The notes: a model not told the origin generated them from the sequence alone. Counted from the stretch's first letter, positions 21,104-33,351 are shown. The stretch: DNA of 64,000 nt from Clonostachys chloroleuca (GCA_037952775.1 JBANAY010000004.1:14446001-14510000); one strand, 5' to 3'. Program-made: numbers and translations.

Positions 21104-23148
21104 TCAACTGTCAACTCCGTTCAACCCACGATTTAGAATTGATTGTCCAAATTTCTTCTTGGCAAGAGCAACCTCCATGGAACCTTGTGGTAGCTGCTGA
21201 AGTGTGTTGTTCAACGTTTCCCGTAGATTCACATATGCTGACTCGCTGAGGTCACCTCGGAGATGCTTGCGGCCGATGGCTATATCCAGTAATCGCACAG
21301 ACGCAAGGATATAATGTGGATAGGGGTCGATAGCGATGAGGGATGCTTTGGCTTTGGTGCTGGTTTGATTGGACGAACCCTGAGAGACATCAAGTTCTTT
21401 CTCCAAAGAAGATATGCAATATTGGTTCTCCAAACCAAATTTGAGAGTATTGAATAACTCTCTCTCTGCGTTCATTCCATAATCGGAGTACTGTTCCAGC
21501 AAGTCCGCACGAGCTGCAGTGTCCAAGGCATCGACGATGATCAGTATGCCCAAGTAGTAATGCAGAACAGCCCCAAACCACGTCAGCCTAGTTTCTTGGC
21601 TTCGGTATTGAAGCCATTTCTCGCAATTGTTTAGGGCAGGCTGAACGGTATGTTTGAAAGTCTTGAGCCCATCAAGCACCGCGTCGGACCCATGCTGCAC
21701 GCTGTCCTCGTCTACGCCTTCGATGAGTGCTTCCTTCAATGATGCAATTGTTCGCCAAACATAGAGACGACAGACACCCGTGGCAGACACAATCCTTTTG
21801 GCGATTTCGTCGGTAATTTCAAAGTCTTCCCTTCTCCATTTCACTGAGTCGGGGTGGAATGAGTCGCGAAGGAAGCCTCGCGCCAGAATCCACGCGGGTT
21901 CGCGGCATGCTCCCCGTATCCCTGTACTCAGACTTGACCGAACATTGCAGATGAGTGAATGTTCCGTGTCCCAGGCCACGGCTGCCCAGAACACCTGATT
22001 TTCCAGCTCAATATACGTGGAAGTAAGTATGAGATTTCGTGTGTCAGGCTGTGGACCAACGACGAGGCGCTCTGCTGAGCTATCGAATGCACGGCTTCGT
22101 AACCTTGACCGGAGTTGTTGGATATTTTTGAGCGCTGCTTGGATGCACATCATCCCGCTTAGACCGTCGAGCCGTTCGTCTTCAGATATCCCGATGGGAA
22201 TCGGCGTCTGTCCAAATAAGTACAGCGCAAAGATGGATTGGTAAGATATTTGGTTGATGGCCTTGAGCATATGTCGTCTTGTAGCTCGCCAATGGGTTCG
22301 GAATATTTCTGCCCACAGCTCACAATCACCCGTCGTAGAGCTATCCTCAAGTATAGTAGGGAGCCAATAGACAGCAAATGACTTCATTGACAGATGCAGA
22401 GACTTAGATGCTTGTTCTGTTTGCAGCTTTCTACGACTGGTTACACCATGGCCGCTTGAACCCGAGTTTTCGTTGCTGAACTGCTTTTCTAAAAGATAGT
22501 CAAGCTCGTAGAAAATGGCGGTTGGGTTATCCCCATTGTCTGTTAGATTGTTACTAAATGCATCTCATATTAGCAACAAACAATAGGTCGAGGATCTCAT
22601 GACATATGCAGTGCAATACTTACACCAGCGGGCACCCATAATTTCCTACTAACCGCTCGAAAACAGTGCCAAACCCTTCACGGAAAAATTGTTTACACCA
22701 GTGATCAATCTGCATGTCCGTCGTTATATCAGGCGATGGCCGACAGTTTCCCATTTGTCCAAGTATAGGTGGCCCCGTGGATGGAAACTGCATAGATTTC
22801 ACGGGCTGTTCCCAGGTAATAAAAGAGTCAGCCGTGATCATGGGGCTAGGCGCCTTGGAGTTCCGACGAAGCCGTTGAGGTTTGGTGCTCGTTTTCTTCA
22901 GCCACTTGAGTCTATCGAGTCAGAAAGCTGTCAAAAGGAAGGGAAATGTGTCCTCAGACCTCAAATGTGCATGCTTGGTTTCTCGATGAGCATCGGGAAC
23001 AGGAGCCTTCCCACCGTCTGTCTCCTGGCTGATAACCCCTCTGCGAAGCATTGCAGCCAACTCGAGCCGTGCGACATGCGTCGCAACTCGAGAACTGAGT
23101 TCGCCGCTGATTTGACTCACTGTCCATATTTTGTCGTCTAGAGCTCAT
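21104..23148 (-). CDS. Zn2Cys6 transcription factor with an enlarged zinc-cluster loop
   Basis: Three exons (23148-22960, 22904-22624, 22553-21104) give 639 residues, phases consistent. The cluster cysteines are 22, 25, 32, 50, 53 and 60: C-x2-C-x6-C-x17-C-x2-C-x6-C. The loop between the third and fourth cysteine has 17 residues rather than the usual 5-12. The first intron falls right after CTFE and joins to WLKKTS, giving CTFEWLK, a common continuation in this family. The long C-terminal helical region contains 'RTHWRATRRHMLKAINQIS', 'GISEDERLDGLSGMMC' and 'WILARGFLRDSFHPDSVKWRREDFEI', like the Fungal_trans_2 group. A nuclear regulator, and by position the likely controller of the adjacent CoA ligase, NmrA and acyltransferase genes. 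An alternative start at 23127 also exists. Confidence 0.87.
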
Positions 23149-23537
23149 ACGATAGTGGTTGTTGATGATTGATCGAGGAGTAAGTTTTCGTAACTCCGGA
23201 GATATCAAGGACAAGAAGAAATTGTGAATTAGTAAGCGCCTAGCTCTGTCCCGGGCCACCCAAGCCCTGGTCTGAGCATTAATAAGTTCAAGCAAAAAAA
23301 GCCAAGTAATGTTGTAGAGAAGACCGTAGAAACTATGATTTAAGAGACTAGTATATATATGTTTGCAAGGTTTCATCCCAACATATCAGACGTAATGCTG
23401 GTACATATTGAACCCCATCAGCGAGATATATGGTTGATACGACTGGACAACTGATAGGTACCTTGTTAGTGATTTGAAACATCCTTTTGATGGGGATCTG
23501 AGGCTATATGACATAGATCTTCTAGTCTTGTATCCAT
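23149..23537. other. Intergenic region upstream of the regulator
   Basis: 389 bp between the regulator start and the end of the CoA ligase gene. 'actagtatatatatg' near 23349-23362 (minus-strand TATATA) is a possible promoter element. Confidence 0.45.
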
Positions 23538-25397
23538 CTAGAGTTTGGACTGTTGATCCTCAAGCTTCCTCCTCTCTCTTAGCTCCTTTCTCAAAATCTT
23601 TCCGGAAGCACTGCGAGGAACCGCGTCCACGAAGCGCACGCCACCTCTAAGGCGCTTGTAGTCCATAACTTTGCTCTTAACAAAGTCCATGATATCTTCT
23701 TCACTGATCCTGCCCTTGGCGGGCGGGGCCAATACGACGTAAGCTCGGGGAACCTCCGTGTAGTTTTGCGGCACACCAATAACTGCAGCATCTAAAACAG
23801 CTGGATGTGAAGCGATTATTCCCTCAAGCTCGGCGGGTGCTACTTGGAATGCCTTGTACTTGATCATTTCCTGATATGGTCAGTTTTTCGATCTGTCCTT
23901 TGTCAATGATTCAGACATACCTTCTTCCTGTCAACGACAAAAAGCTCATCACCTCTCATGCAAAGGATATCTCCAGTACGCAGCCAGCCGTCGGCGGTAA
24001 AGGTCGCTTTGTTGGCTTCTGGGTTGCGGTGATACCCTTGCACAACGGTTGGTGCTTTGACAAGTGCTTCGCCTGGTTGTCCCTCTGGAACGTCCTTTTC
24101 TTCCTCGTCAACAAGCCTGAGATTTTGTTAGCATTTCATCTAATTGAAAAGCAATACCGTTTCCAACCTCAATTTGGTGTTTGGCAGCAAACGACCGACG
24201 CTTCCGGCTGTATTTGTTTTCGTCGGGGTGCTCCAAGTTACACTGGCACTTGTCTCTGTCATGCCCCAGGTTTGCGCAAATAGGCCCTCCAACTTCATTC
24301 GGCTCTTGGCGGCGTCCTGGAGTTCCTTGGACATCGGAGCTGCTCCGCTGCATACAATTACTAGATTGGAAAATTGATCTTTGACGGCGGGGTGCTTGGC
24401 TATCCCCAGGAAGACGGGTGGCACAGAGAAGATGCTGGTGATCTTGAGCTCGCCAAAATATCGAAGGAAATCATCAAAGTTGAACGTGGGCATCCAGTAG
24501 GTCACGCCCCCTTCGTAAATAGGGTTGACGAAATAACAAACCAGTGCGGCAGCATGCGCTGTAGGCAAATGCGCCAGTGTTCGAAATTGGACCTTGGCCT
24601 TCTCTAGAAGTATTCTTCCAGCGGAAGAGAGCATGGAACCTTCAGCAACTAGATTGGTGTGAGATAAGACCACGCCTGCGTGTCACTGTCAGCTCACCAA
24701 CTCTGTTTCACCAGAAGGGAGTCCGCTTACCTTTGGGCAATCCCGTAGTGCCGGACGAGTAATAAATACAAATCTTGCTCTGGTCAAGTTCCTTGGGATC
24801 TGTAATCTTTCTCCACTGGAGTTGTTTCTTGAAGTCACAAGCCACTTCCCCGTTAACACTTTCGAGGTTAATTTCGGGATAACTCGTCAGCACGAGCACA
24901 TTCCTCTGCGGGAGTCCTACGCGGGCTGCTGCAGCGATTGCTAGATCCTTGGCGTCGCTGCTGCAGACAATAACCTTGCCCGGACCATCTTTGATCTGCC
25001 GCACAGCATCATCGACTGTGCTTGAGTGAGAAACGGGAGCGTAGATGCCTTCGGCGGCTATCACACCATAGAGAAGAGCGGGCAGCGCAGACTGTCCCGT
25101 AGATATGGGAACGACAACATCTTTGCTTGGTCCGTCTGCACCGATCGCGTACTCTGTCCTGAGAAAATGCGCAAAGCAGCCAGTCAAATTTCGCAGCTGA
25201 GCCTTCGTGATGTATTTCTCCGGAGCTCTTGCTTCAGCGTGAAGTGGTGTATCATCTGATGCGCGTCCATTTGGATCATCTGTGCTCTGTTAGTTGCCAT
25301 ATGTTTCATTGACCCGGTTTCATCCACTGTTATTACCGAATAAAAACGTCAGAACATCAACAGTTGGAACGTCTAGGTTTGGCCCTTCGTAAATCAT
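23538..25397 (-). CDS. 4-coumarate:CoA ligase-like acyl-CoA synthetase with peroxisomal SKL signal
   Basis: Five exons (25397-25337, 25279-24731, 24675-24168, 24116-23921, 23870-23538) give 548 residues, normal for the ANL (adenylate-forming) family. Motifs in order: the AMP-binding P-loop SSGTTGLPKG split by intron 2; 'GAAPMSKEL'; 'QTWGMTE' (A5-type motif); 'GWLRTGDI'; 'VVDRKKEMIKYKAFQVAPAE' across intron 4 (key residues DR and the lysine hinge); and 'PRSASGKILRKEL' with the catalytic Lys (A10). The protein ends QQSKL, a type-1 peroxisomal targeting signal. It would activate an aryl- or fatty acid to its CoA thioester inside peroxisomes. Intron 3 has a weak GTTGGA donor, chosen because it alone keeps the frame. 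With the acyltransferase and reductases nearby it supports a biosynthetic or catabolic cluster. Confidence 0.93.
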
Positions 25398-26211
25398 GGT
25401 GTGTGTGGGAAGGGCGATCTCTCTAAAGCTTAAGCAGTGATGACTCGGAACAGCACGACCAGAGCTGAATTGGCAGCTCTGCCCTGCTTATGTAGGTGTT
25501 CTATCGCTAGGACGACTTCCCAATCTTCATTTACCCCGCAGACATATCCCTGTGGTATTGGATTTGATGCTACGATCCTCTTACCAAACTGGGCCGTTAT
25601 CTGACCACCACAATCCCGGTCGCATGTGACAACCCTCAGAATTCATGGTCGTGGCTTTCCTGTTTGTGGCTGTAATATGCAGTTGGTAAAAGGATGACAG
25701 TCATACCACTCGTACCATGACTAGTCGTATGTTGTTGAGATACTATCGACATCGGTTTCGTAACAGATCAAGACCCTCGGTGGAACGTAGCAATGTCATG
25801 AACCTGTCAGCGCTTGCTAGGATCGCTGTTTCATTCCCGGCCGCTCATTCCGTTGGTAGAGTAACGTCGGAATTAACGGCATTTGGGTTTTGCATTGATA
25901 AATAATTAGATCATTGTTGATCATTTGCGCTACCCTTGCCCAAACACCTGCACAAGCTTTAACTCTTAAAATCTCAGAGAGTAAATAATTCTAGTGATAA
26001 ATAACGAAGTTGTCAAAACGATATCGTAGGTAATCAAGAGAAGTCAATTTGTAACTCCAAGACCTACCGTATTAACTATAAAATCATGTGATTACAAGCT
26101 TTGGTTTGCGTGGATACATGAACTAAGATATAGTGCCCGACGGGAGAACTACGTTATTCTCTTTTTATACTTGGCTCTATGATCTTCCAAACTGGTTTCT
26201 CAGAAGAAACT
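25398..26211. other. Intergenic region, nothing recognised
   Basis: It holds the 5' region of the CoA ligase and the 3' region of the kinase gene. The frame 25717-25905 (+) shows no motif. Confidence 0.5.
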
Positions 26212-28854
26212 TCAAGAATCGGAATCGATGAAATGGTCCAACTGCCTTGCGTGATTGATGTACTTCCATCGCCTCTCGAATGATTCTCCACATTTAGGAC
26301 ATATGATAGGGGCAGCATCATCTTGTGCCTGAGAGGCTTCCTTCTTCGTTTCCCTAGGGCGGTCATCAGGAGCCTTCTCTTGGTCTGCTTTTCCCTCATC
26401 CGTTCCCTCCTTCGCCGCCTCGCCAAGCAGCTTCTCCGCAAGCTCCTTTATGATATGGGGCTTTTCATAGGAAGGATCAAGGCGGAGTGCGCGCTCGCAA
26501 TCTTTGATGGCAAGCTCAACTTCGCCAAGCTTGATGTAGGTTTGTGCACGGTTTAGAGCAACCCGCGCGTTGTTGGTTCTATCGCGCGGCCATATAACCA
26601 ATGCATCCGAGTAGACCTCCAACGCCTTGGCGAACTGTCTTTTTTTGTATGCCTCATTACCAATCGCTTTCACGCGGACGATCTCCTTGGCGTAGTACTC
26701 TGATATCGAACTCACAGAGTGGGAATCACTATTGACATCGGAAGTGGGTTGCGTGGCATCGCCCGGAACAGACTCTCTGGTATCTTCGGCCTCGGTATTC
26801 ATAGTTTGATCGGGGCCTTCATTGGTAGTCGTTGGTTGAGTTGAGTTTCCATCGGCGTCGGCAGGCTTCATCGCTTTAGTTACTCTGATGCGAGCGTCTA
26901 AATGGTGTGCCTCGGAATCATTGTAGTCTTTCCCCAAAAGGTCACGCAAAATCTCCTCGGCCTCAACAAGGCATGCCAAGTCGCCATCGCGCTGCCAAAT
27001 GTAAATACTGGCTTCGGCCCGCAACAACTTCCATTCCCTTGGAGTAGGGGCGAGGGTGCCGAGTTCAACCTTGGCATTGTCGATAAATGAAAGTACTGCA
27101 GAGTAGTCCTTGTGGACTTCCAGGGCCTCACGCGCCGATTTGATGGAGTGCGCCATGTGGTTGGCCCGGTTCACGTCCTTTTCTCTGACATGATCCGGGA
27201 TTTTCTCATATTGGGCCAAAGCCTCTTTAGGCTTTCCGAGACGCGTATATATCCGACCCAATCTCAAACGGAGTTTTGGAGTTGGTATCTCGAGATCCAT
27301 AGCTCTCACGCAGTCTGCAAGGGCCTCCTCCCAGCGAAAGTGAGCCATGTAGGCTGCCGCACGATTGCCCAGGTAAACAGCAGATGAAGGAATCATTTCA
27401 ATAGCTACAGATGACTCCGCGATCAGAATTATGAACAGAGTCGACCAGGATACTATAAAAACGTACCTTTTGTGTACTGCTCGATGGCCAAGTCGTATTT
27501 CTCCTCTTTGAAGAATTGATTGCCAGAATCCTTATGACCTTCTGCAGCCTTTTCTAATACAGTCTGACCGTTGCCGAGCTTTGCTGATGGTTCATCAGGT
27601 CGAGTATCGGAAGGAGGTTGCGTTTTCTGTCGGGTAGTTTGCTCGCATTTGGGCTGCGCTCCAAAACCATCAGGCCAAACATTCGAAGGATCTTCAGTAT
27701 CTACCATTGTTTCGGATCCTTCTGTTAGATTCTCGCTTCGACTTTCAGTGCCGGGATTCAGTGACATATCCATCCACGGATGGTCCAAGGCTCCCAGGGC
27801 CGTTAAACGTTTCGCGGGCTCGATCCTTGTAAGACTCTTGACAAAGTCCGTTACATCATCAGTCGCCCCGACGTCCCGTAAGAGCTTATCCGGGAATTTG
27901 ATGTCCCCAAAGTAGTACCGACCCAGATCCAGCTGGGTAGGGAACAGAACCTGGCCTGTCAAGAGCCTGCTCACAACTTGTCCTAAACCCCACATGTCCA
28001 CGGCGTATGGGTCAACTTTGCTGTCGAGATCCTTGAATCCACTGATTTCGGGCGACATGTAGCCTCGAGAGCCCGCGCTGAAGTTCGTGGTGCTATCGTT
28101 GCCGCCTCTTTTACTCAGTCCAAAGTCAGCCACCTTCACCCACCACCTCGGGCCCGTTCTTTTGATCAAAATATTCTGCAGAGAATAAAACGTTAGTATA
28201 CGTGTTATTAATCATTACAAATTGCCGTACCGCCAGCTTCAGGTCTCTATGACAGAACTTCTCCTCGTGCATCGTCGAAAGCGCCTCTAATACTTGATAT
28301 ACAATCTCGCGAGTGTCCAGTTCAGGTAAGCGGTTCTCAGGACACAGCAAGCTGTTTCGTAGGTACTTGTTCAAATCGCCAAGTTCGCAATATTCCATCG
28401 CAATATTAATGTACCCAGGGCTGAGATACCATCCGTATGATGTGACGAACAACTTTGAGAACTGCGTTGAGGATCGATAGTTGTGAGCTTAATTCGACGT
28501 AGCGACAATAGCGACACAAACCTTGGCCTGGGAGAACTTAGCAATGGTCTCGAGCTCCCTTTGGTACATCTTGGATCTTGCAGCCTTGTGCAAATCAGGG
28601 ATTTCGATTCTCTTCACTGCCCGTATTGAAGGCTCCCCAAATTCTTCAACAACTCTGGTCTGTAAATCCACCGACCCTTGGCCCCCTGACCTCAGATGTC
28701 GCTTGACGAGCCATTTTTCCTCTGCAGAGCGACGTCTTGCCGTATGCGTGTGGATGACAAAGCTGCTGCCGCCTTCTTGCACAAACTGCACTTTTAGCTC
28801 CGAGTCTCGAACGAGCTCGGGGAGAATGTCAAGCGGAACGGTAGGTGTTTCCAT
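26212..28854 (-). CDS. Protein kinase fused to TPR repeats and a C-terminal C2H2 finger
   Basis: Four exons (28854-28522, 28461-28231, 28175-27467, 27404-26212) give 821 residues. Kinase domain, about 48-300: Gly-rich LRSGGQGSV (54-62), AVK Lys81, HRDLKLANIL with Asp184, DFG 205-207 and GSRGYMSPE (APE equivalent). All key catalytic residues are present, so it should be active. A Ser/Thr/Glu-rich linker follows, then TPR units (GNQFFKEEKYDLAIEQYTKAIE; 'YLGNRAAAYMAHFRWEEAL'; 'GNEAYKKRQFAKALEVYSDALVI'; 'ALNRAQTYIKLGEVELAIKDCERAL') like those of DNAJC7-type co-chaperones. A charged stretch and a single CPKCGESFERRW...H finger end the protein. The two domain groups are joined in one open exon (28175-27467), so the fusion is not an artefact of intron choice. 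The frame is open up to 29067, but the ATG at 28854 (METPTVP) fits better. Confidence 0.88.
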
Positions 28855-29741
28855 CGGATAAAGCCCGTGATGCCTCGATGTGATACTATCAGTTGCTTGG
28901 TTATTAATGGTGGTGGGATCCTCAAGGGTATTGAGGTTCCCGCACGCCGCGCGAAATATGCTGATACGGCGAAGATTCGTGCTGACGGCGAGGGGCAGGG
29001 CGGTGCCCTTTATAACTGAGGCTGGATGAATCGAGACTCGTCTGGATTCAGCCCACACTAACCGCATTGACTAGATAAAGAGGTCCAACTGCGCTTACTA
29101 ACCCGTGAGCCGTTTGTTCTGTGAATGCATAAAGAGCTGAATGAACCTTGCCGTTTTAGCCGCCGCCGACCAGTACTTGTTCAATCGGTAAGAAACATCG
29201 ATACGTTGCTTTATTGGATAAGATCCCATCGAATGAAACAATAAAGTTTCCGGTATGGGACTGGTAGTTACCAACTAGACAAATTAGTTTAGACAATCAT
29301 TATCATCCGACCCAACAACTCACTGCTAGCATCTCAAAAGTCTAAATAGATATTTAATTAAAGCTTTGCCTGGAATAATAAGGTAAAATCCTTGGTTCCT
29401 TGAGCCAGATAGGTATTCAAAAAGGCAGATTTAGCCAGAAGGTTGAGTTTATGCGTGGACTGGAGCAAACCTCCGATGAACACTACAGACTTGCCTACGA
29501 TACGACCTTCCGAGCTAGCACAATTAAAATAGTTTAAGGATGTTATTATTAATCATGCCATGGATAAATGGACGAGGTCATTGAATTGGCAGACTGAATA
29601 TTTTGATAGTCAGGATACGTTGTTTTAAACTCCCATTTCAAGCGTTACCTTGATTTTAATTGATAGCCTTGATTTTATAGTATGATGATTGTCACAGACC
29701 TGGTTGTAGATGAGGGGAATTCAATAATCGACGAGAGATAA
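28855..29741. other. Intergenic region, AT-rich in its second half
   Basis: The first 200 bp could be an N-terminal extension of the kinase if the upstream ATG at 29067 is used. Beyond that no gene is seen, and 29330-29760 is A/T rich. Confidence 0.4.
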
Positions 29742-30333
29742 TATAAAGACGACTCGTATAAAAGATTACCCGCTGACCTTCGCCAAATTACCTTCATTTG
29801 TTCCGGGAGTTTGGTATTTACCACCGGTACATTTCTCATGCCAGATGGCAAGACCTCCACCATAACACATCTCGTCAACGTATCTTCAACAAATATCATA
29901 CCTTGGACTACTGTGCAGTCGGCATCTAGTACATCTACACCGGCGGCCACATCTTCGGCGGCAGCAAGCGGCTCAGAGAGCAGTATGTTATGCAGTTTCC
30001 CCTCCTTTCTAACCCCTAACTGTAAGTGACTTTGCCTCTTTAGATGCTTGGATTGCTGGACCGGTGGTGGGCGGTGTTGCCGGACTAGGTATTGCCATAT
30101 TCGCTGCTCTATGGTTTTGGCGACGACGATCTCGACGTACCACGCCGGTCCCCGAAGATGGAGAGCACTATGAGAAAGCTCAGCTTCATTCCGACTGTAT
30201 CCCAAAGCCGGTGCTTGAGGCAGCAGATGGGGCGATTCATGAGATGCAAGGGTCATCACCACAGAAAGCCGCCGAAAAAGCTGCAAACGAACCCCCTTGC
30301 TATGAGCTGCCAACAGGCGACACGAGGCCATAG
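29742..30333 (+). pseudogene. N-terminally truncated Mid2-like single-pass membrane protein
   Basis: Two coding segments (up to 29982, then 30044-30333; 61-nt intron) encode a Ser/Thr-rich stalk (SASSTSTPAATSSAAASGSESS), one transmembrane helix (WIAGPVVGGVAGLGIAIFAA) and an RRRSRR cytoplasmic anchor with a tail of about 60 residues. The layout resembles the complete gene at 55252-56289 (there AWVAGPVIGGIAGLAIIALLVW). Upstream the frame closes at a stop at 29739, and there is no signal peptide or Cys-rich ectodomain, only a hint of it (ICSGSLVF). Either the first exons lie beyond introns I could not place, or the 5' half is lost. The first in-frame ATG is at 29838. Confidence 0.5.
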
Positions 30334-30869
30334 TCTAATAATCCGTCGCATACCGCTCATGGATTTGAGGACGAGCGAGGTATTTTATTTTGCTTCTTTT
30401 GATCGGAGCTGAATATACATGCAATGAGCTTGGATCAATAAATAGGTCTTCATGTTGGGTCATCGCGAGAAACATGCTGAAATATACAGCATGTCCGTTT
30501 TCAGGGCGATATTCCCCCTACTTGTAAGTGAGAATGAACATGAGATATCCTACTCTATGATAATCTGAATCAGGTTGCAACTGGTATAACAAAATCTTGG
30601 GAAGTTAAACTATTAGATGTTTGTCTGTTCTGATCTAGGCTTTCAGGTCAAGAACCATAAATAAGCTGACTTTCGGAGGCAGTTATTTAGCTATTAGTTT
30701 GCTTGCTGATTTATATCGCGCATGGCGCATCGCATTATTAATTTCTAAGCGAACTAAGGTAGATATCGCTTTTTAGCCTATAAATAGAACATGCTACGGT
30801 GCAACTATTGCCTTGCGCTTATGAATCCTTCCATGGTGGAATCTCACCTCCCTTTCACAGCCAATAATT
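30334..30869. other. Intergenic region with a TATA-like box near its end
   Basis: No gene seen. CTATAAATAG at about 30778-30787 lies some 90 bp before the next ATG. Confidence 0.5.
30779..30785 (+). promoter_or_regulatory. TATA box (TATAAAT) of the archaemetzincin gene
   Basis: About 85-90 bp upstream of the ATG at 30870. Confidence 0.5.
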
Positions 30870-32425
30870 ATGTCTCGCACATCAAGAGCCAGAGCTTCCA
30901 GGAGTCAGCCAGGACATGTCGCCTGCTCCCATGATGTTTTATACAATTCCGTCTCTACTCATGCTCGCAGCTTGTCATACTATGCCCGCCCTTCAAATCT
31001 AGCCGCTCTCTCTGCAGCCTCTCGTACAAGAAGGCCGCCGGATCGTTGGGACTCATCGATCCCGTTGGCACAACGCTCTAGCTTTCCGGGTGCTAACATT
31101 CTTCCTCAAGATCATCTCGACCAATTCCCGAAAGAGCCCGGAGATGACCTTTGTGACTTCATCACAAACGGAGCCCGCAATCAGGTTACGCCTAGGAGGA
31201 AATGCCTCTATATAGTTGACGCACCGGATATCGATCCTGAGATTGTTGGATTCATGACGGGGTGGACGGACCCAGTGTTACCGGCCGGATCTGATACCCT
31301 ACTCTTGACCTCGGTCATCAGTTCCCCTCGTGTCGAGGACACAGCTGGCTACCTCGCAGCCTTCTATACGGGCCTGGATGTCAAGACTCTCAAAAGCCAT
31401 TTCCGTTTCAAGAGTTGGGGCGAGAATCAACAGGGTGTGGATGCGAAAAATCGTGGGAATATTGCTCTCGTGGCACCAGACGGCGTGACCACACGTGTGC
31501 GCTTCCGGCCAGCCCCGGATGGTGCAACGCCTGGCCAGCTCAATCTCAATGATATGCTTGATGCTTTGCATGCATCCATACCACCTGATGCATTCGCTGT
31601 CATCCTTGTTACGGACCATGACCTGTACGAGGATGAGGAAGATGACTTTTGCGCTGGGCGCGCCTATGGCGGCTCGCGCATCTGCATCGTCTCCATGTTC
31701 CGGTACAATCCAGTCTTGGACAGACACGCTGGAACCAACCACGCCCACAGTTGGCCAGCATCTCACTGCAGAGACTATGTTGATGAATGCTGGGAGGGTA
31801 GCGAGCCAGCTCTGAAAGAGACAGACTACGGGCGGGAGAGGAAGAAGAAACGACGCGCCCGACCTGACCTTAGTTGCACTGCGGACCTCAAACGAGACGA
31901 GACCTCCCCCTGGCAAGGGCGGTCTTGTATGCACGGGAGGTCCTAGTACCTACGAGCCAAGAAGATTGGGAGGGATTATGGCTTGCGCGGGTGTGCCGTA
32001 CGGCCAGCCACGAGCTTGGTCATTGTGTTGGGATAGGCCACTGTGTTTATTACTCATGCGTCATGCAAGGTTCAGCGAGCATCGCTGAAGATTACAGACA
32101 GCCGCCGTATCTTTGCCCCGTTTGCCTGAGAAAGGTCGCCTACTCCCTAGCAGGTGAAGGCATCATGAAATCTCCGGGGCTGAGACGCCTAGAGAGAAGC
32201 GTTGCAGCTGAAGAGCGTTGGATAGCGCAGAGATATCACAACATGAGCTCATACTGCCAGGGGCGGAAAGGGATAGGGATGTTTGGTGGATTGTATGGTT
32301 GGCTGGAGGGACGGCTGCGAGAGATTGACGTGGCCGCACATGATGTCTCTGTTCCTCACGAGCAGGACGGAGACGAAGACGACGATTCATCTGTAATATT
32401 CATGGGGTCAGTTGAGAGAACGTAG
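30870..32425 (+). CDS. Archaemetzincin-like zinc metallopeptidase, with a one-base frameshift in a C run
   Basis: The first frame runs from the ATG at 30870 to a stop at 31946. The catalytic part reads in another frame, ending at 32425. The zinc site HELGHCVGIGHC (32009-32044) is followed by CVMQG, the archaemetzincin pattern (HExxHxxGxxHC...CxMxG), and by 'CPVCLRK', a second Cys pair. Before it, 'WLARVCRTASHE' is also typical. The join lies near the run of five C at 31906-31910. One additional C would carry the frame from 'LKRDET' into 'PLARAVLYAREVL', giving about 518 residues. No GT/AG intron does the same. Role: a soluble aminopeptidase-like metallopeptidase of poorly known substrate. Without the shift, only an inactive N-terminal half would be made. 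An Asp/Glu-rich tail precedes the end. Confidence 0.85.
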
Positions 32426-33351
32426 ATGTATTAAATGGCAACTGTTCTCTAAGACCCAGCCGTAGCAACATTCCATATTGTGCTTTGCAATTTCTTAATC
32501 AACGCGGTGTGAGTAATGTAATTAGACTAAGCTAGAGGATTACGTGGTTTAGAATAGGGCGCTCAGTGGTTCAGCCATGTTTGTTTGTTGACTGATTGAC
32601 TCGATGATGCAGGTGATCTAGGCTTAGATCTATGCTTGGATTTAGGCGCTGAACAGGTTTCGACATCGTTCCCCACAAACTCCCAAGTAAAGTATTGAAG
32701 CATGGCTAGAGGAACGAAGCGATTGGACATTGAAGAGACCAACTCACACGTTAGGACAATCTCGCTTGACCGCACAGTGATTCCTAATCGGGAAATCAGC
32801 ACGCATCGCCGACGTAGCAGGCCGTTGGGCTAATTTTTGATCGAGCTCGTTGGTTCGCGAAGATCATTGCCCCTCCGACTCTCCAGTCGAGCCGCTAAAA
32901 TTAGCTTTCTCCAACTCTAAAAGCTTGTGGATGGACGCCATGAAGTCAGTTGCCGCGGCAGTGCCACTATGACGTGTTGGAGTTATTCTGTTCAAGCTAA
33001 AGCTATTGAAACGGCATGATGTGGCTAAGCTTGTCAGCCTGTGGACAGCCTGCCGTTGCCTCAAACCCCAGAAGGATCTAGGAACGAGATGCTTTTTGTT
33101 GATCATCATCTAGTCTTGGCCAACGCCGAACAACTAACTCCTAAAACTTAGCACGCTTAGAACTTAGCACGGTCCACCCTTGTCGTCATCGAGCTTATGC
33201 TTATTATATCGTAGGCTGTGTGTAGCATTCCGCCCAGAGAGGATCCCCAGAAGAGTCAATTCTCGGCCATTGTTCCAGCCAAAAACGTGACGTGCCGCCT
33301 TGGCTGCAGATCGTCACAGGCAAGAATCATGGCCAACTCCAGATCATCACG
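32426..33351. other. Intergenic region, nothing recognised
   Basis: Two short minus-strand frames (32563-32802 and 32864-33109) show no family motif. Confidence 0.45.
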
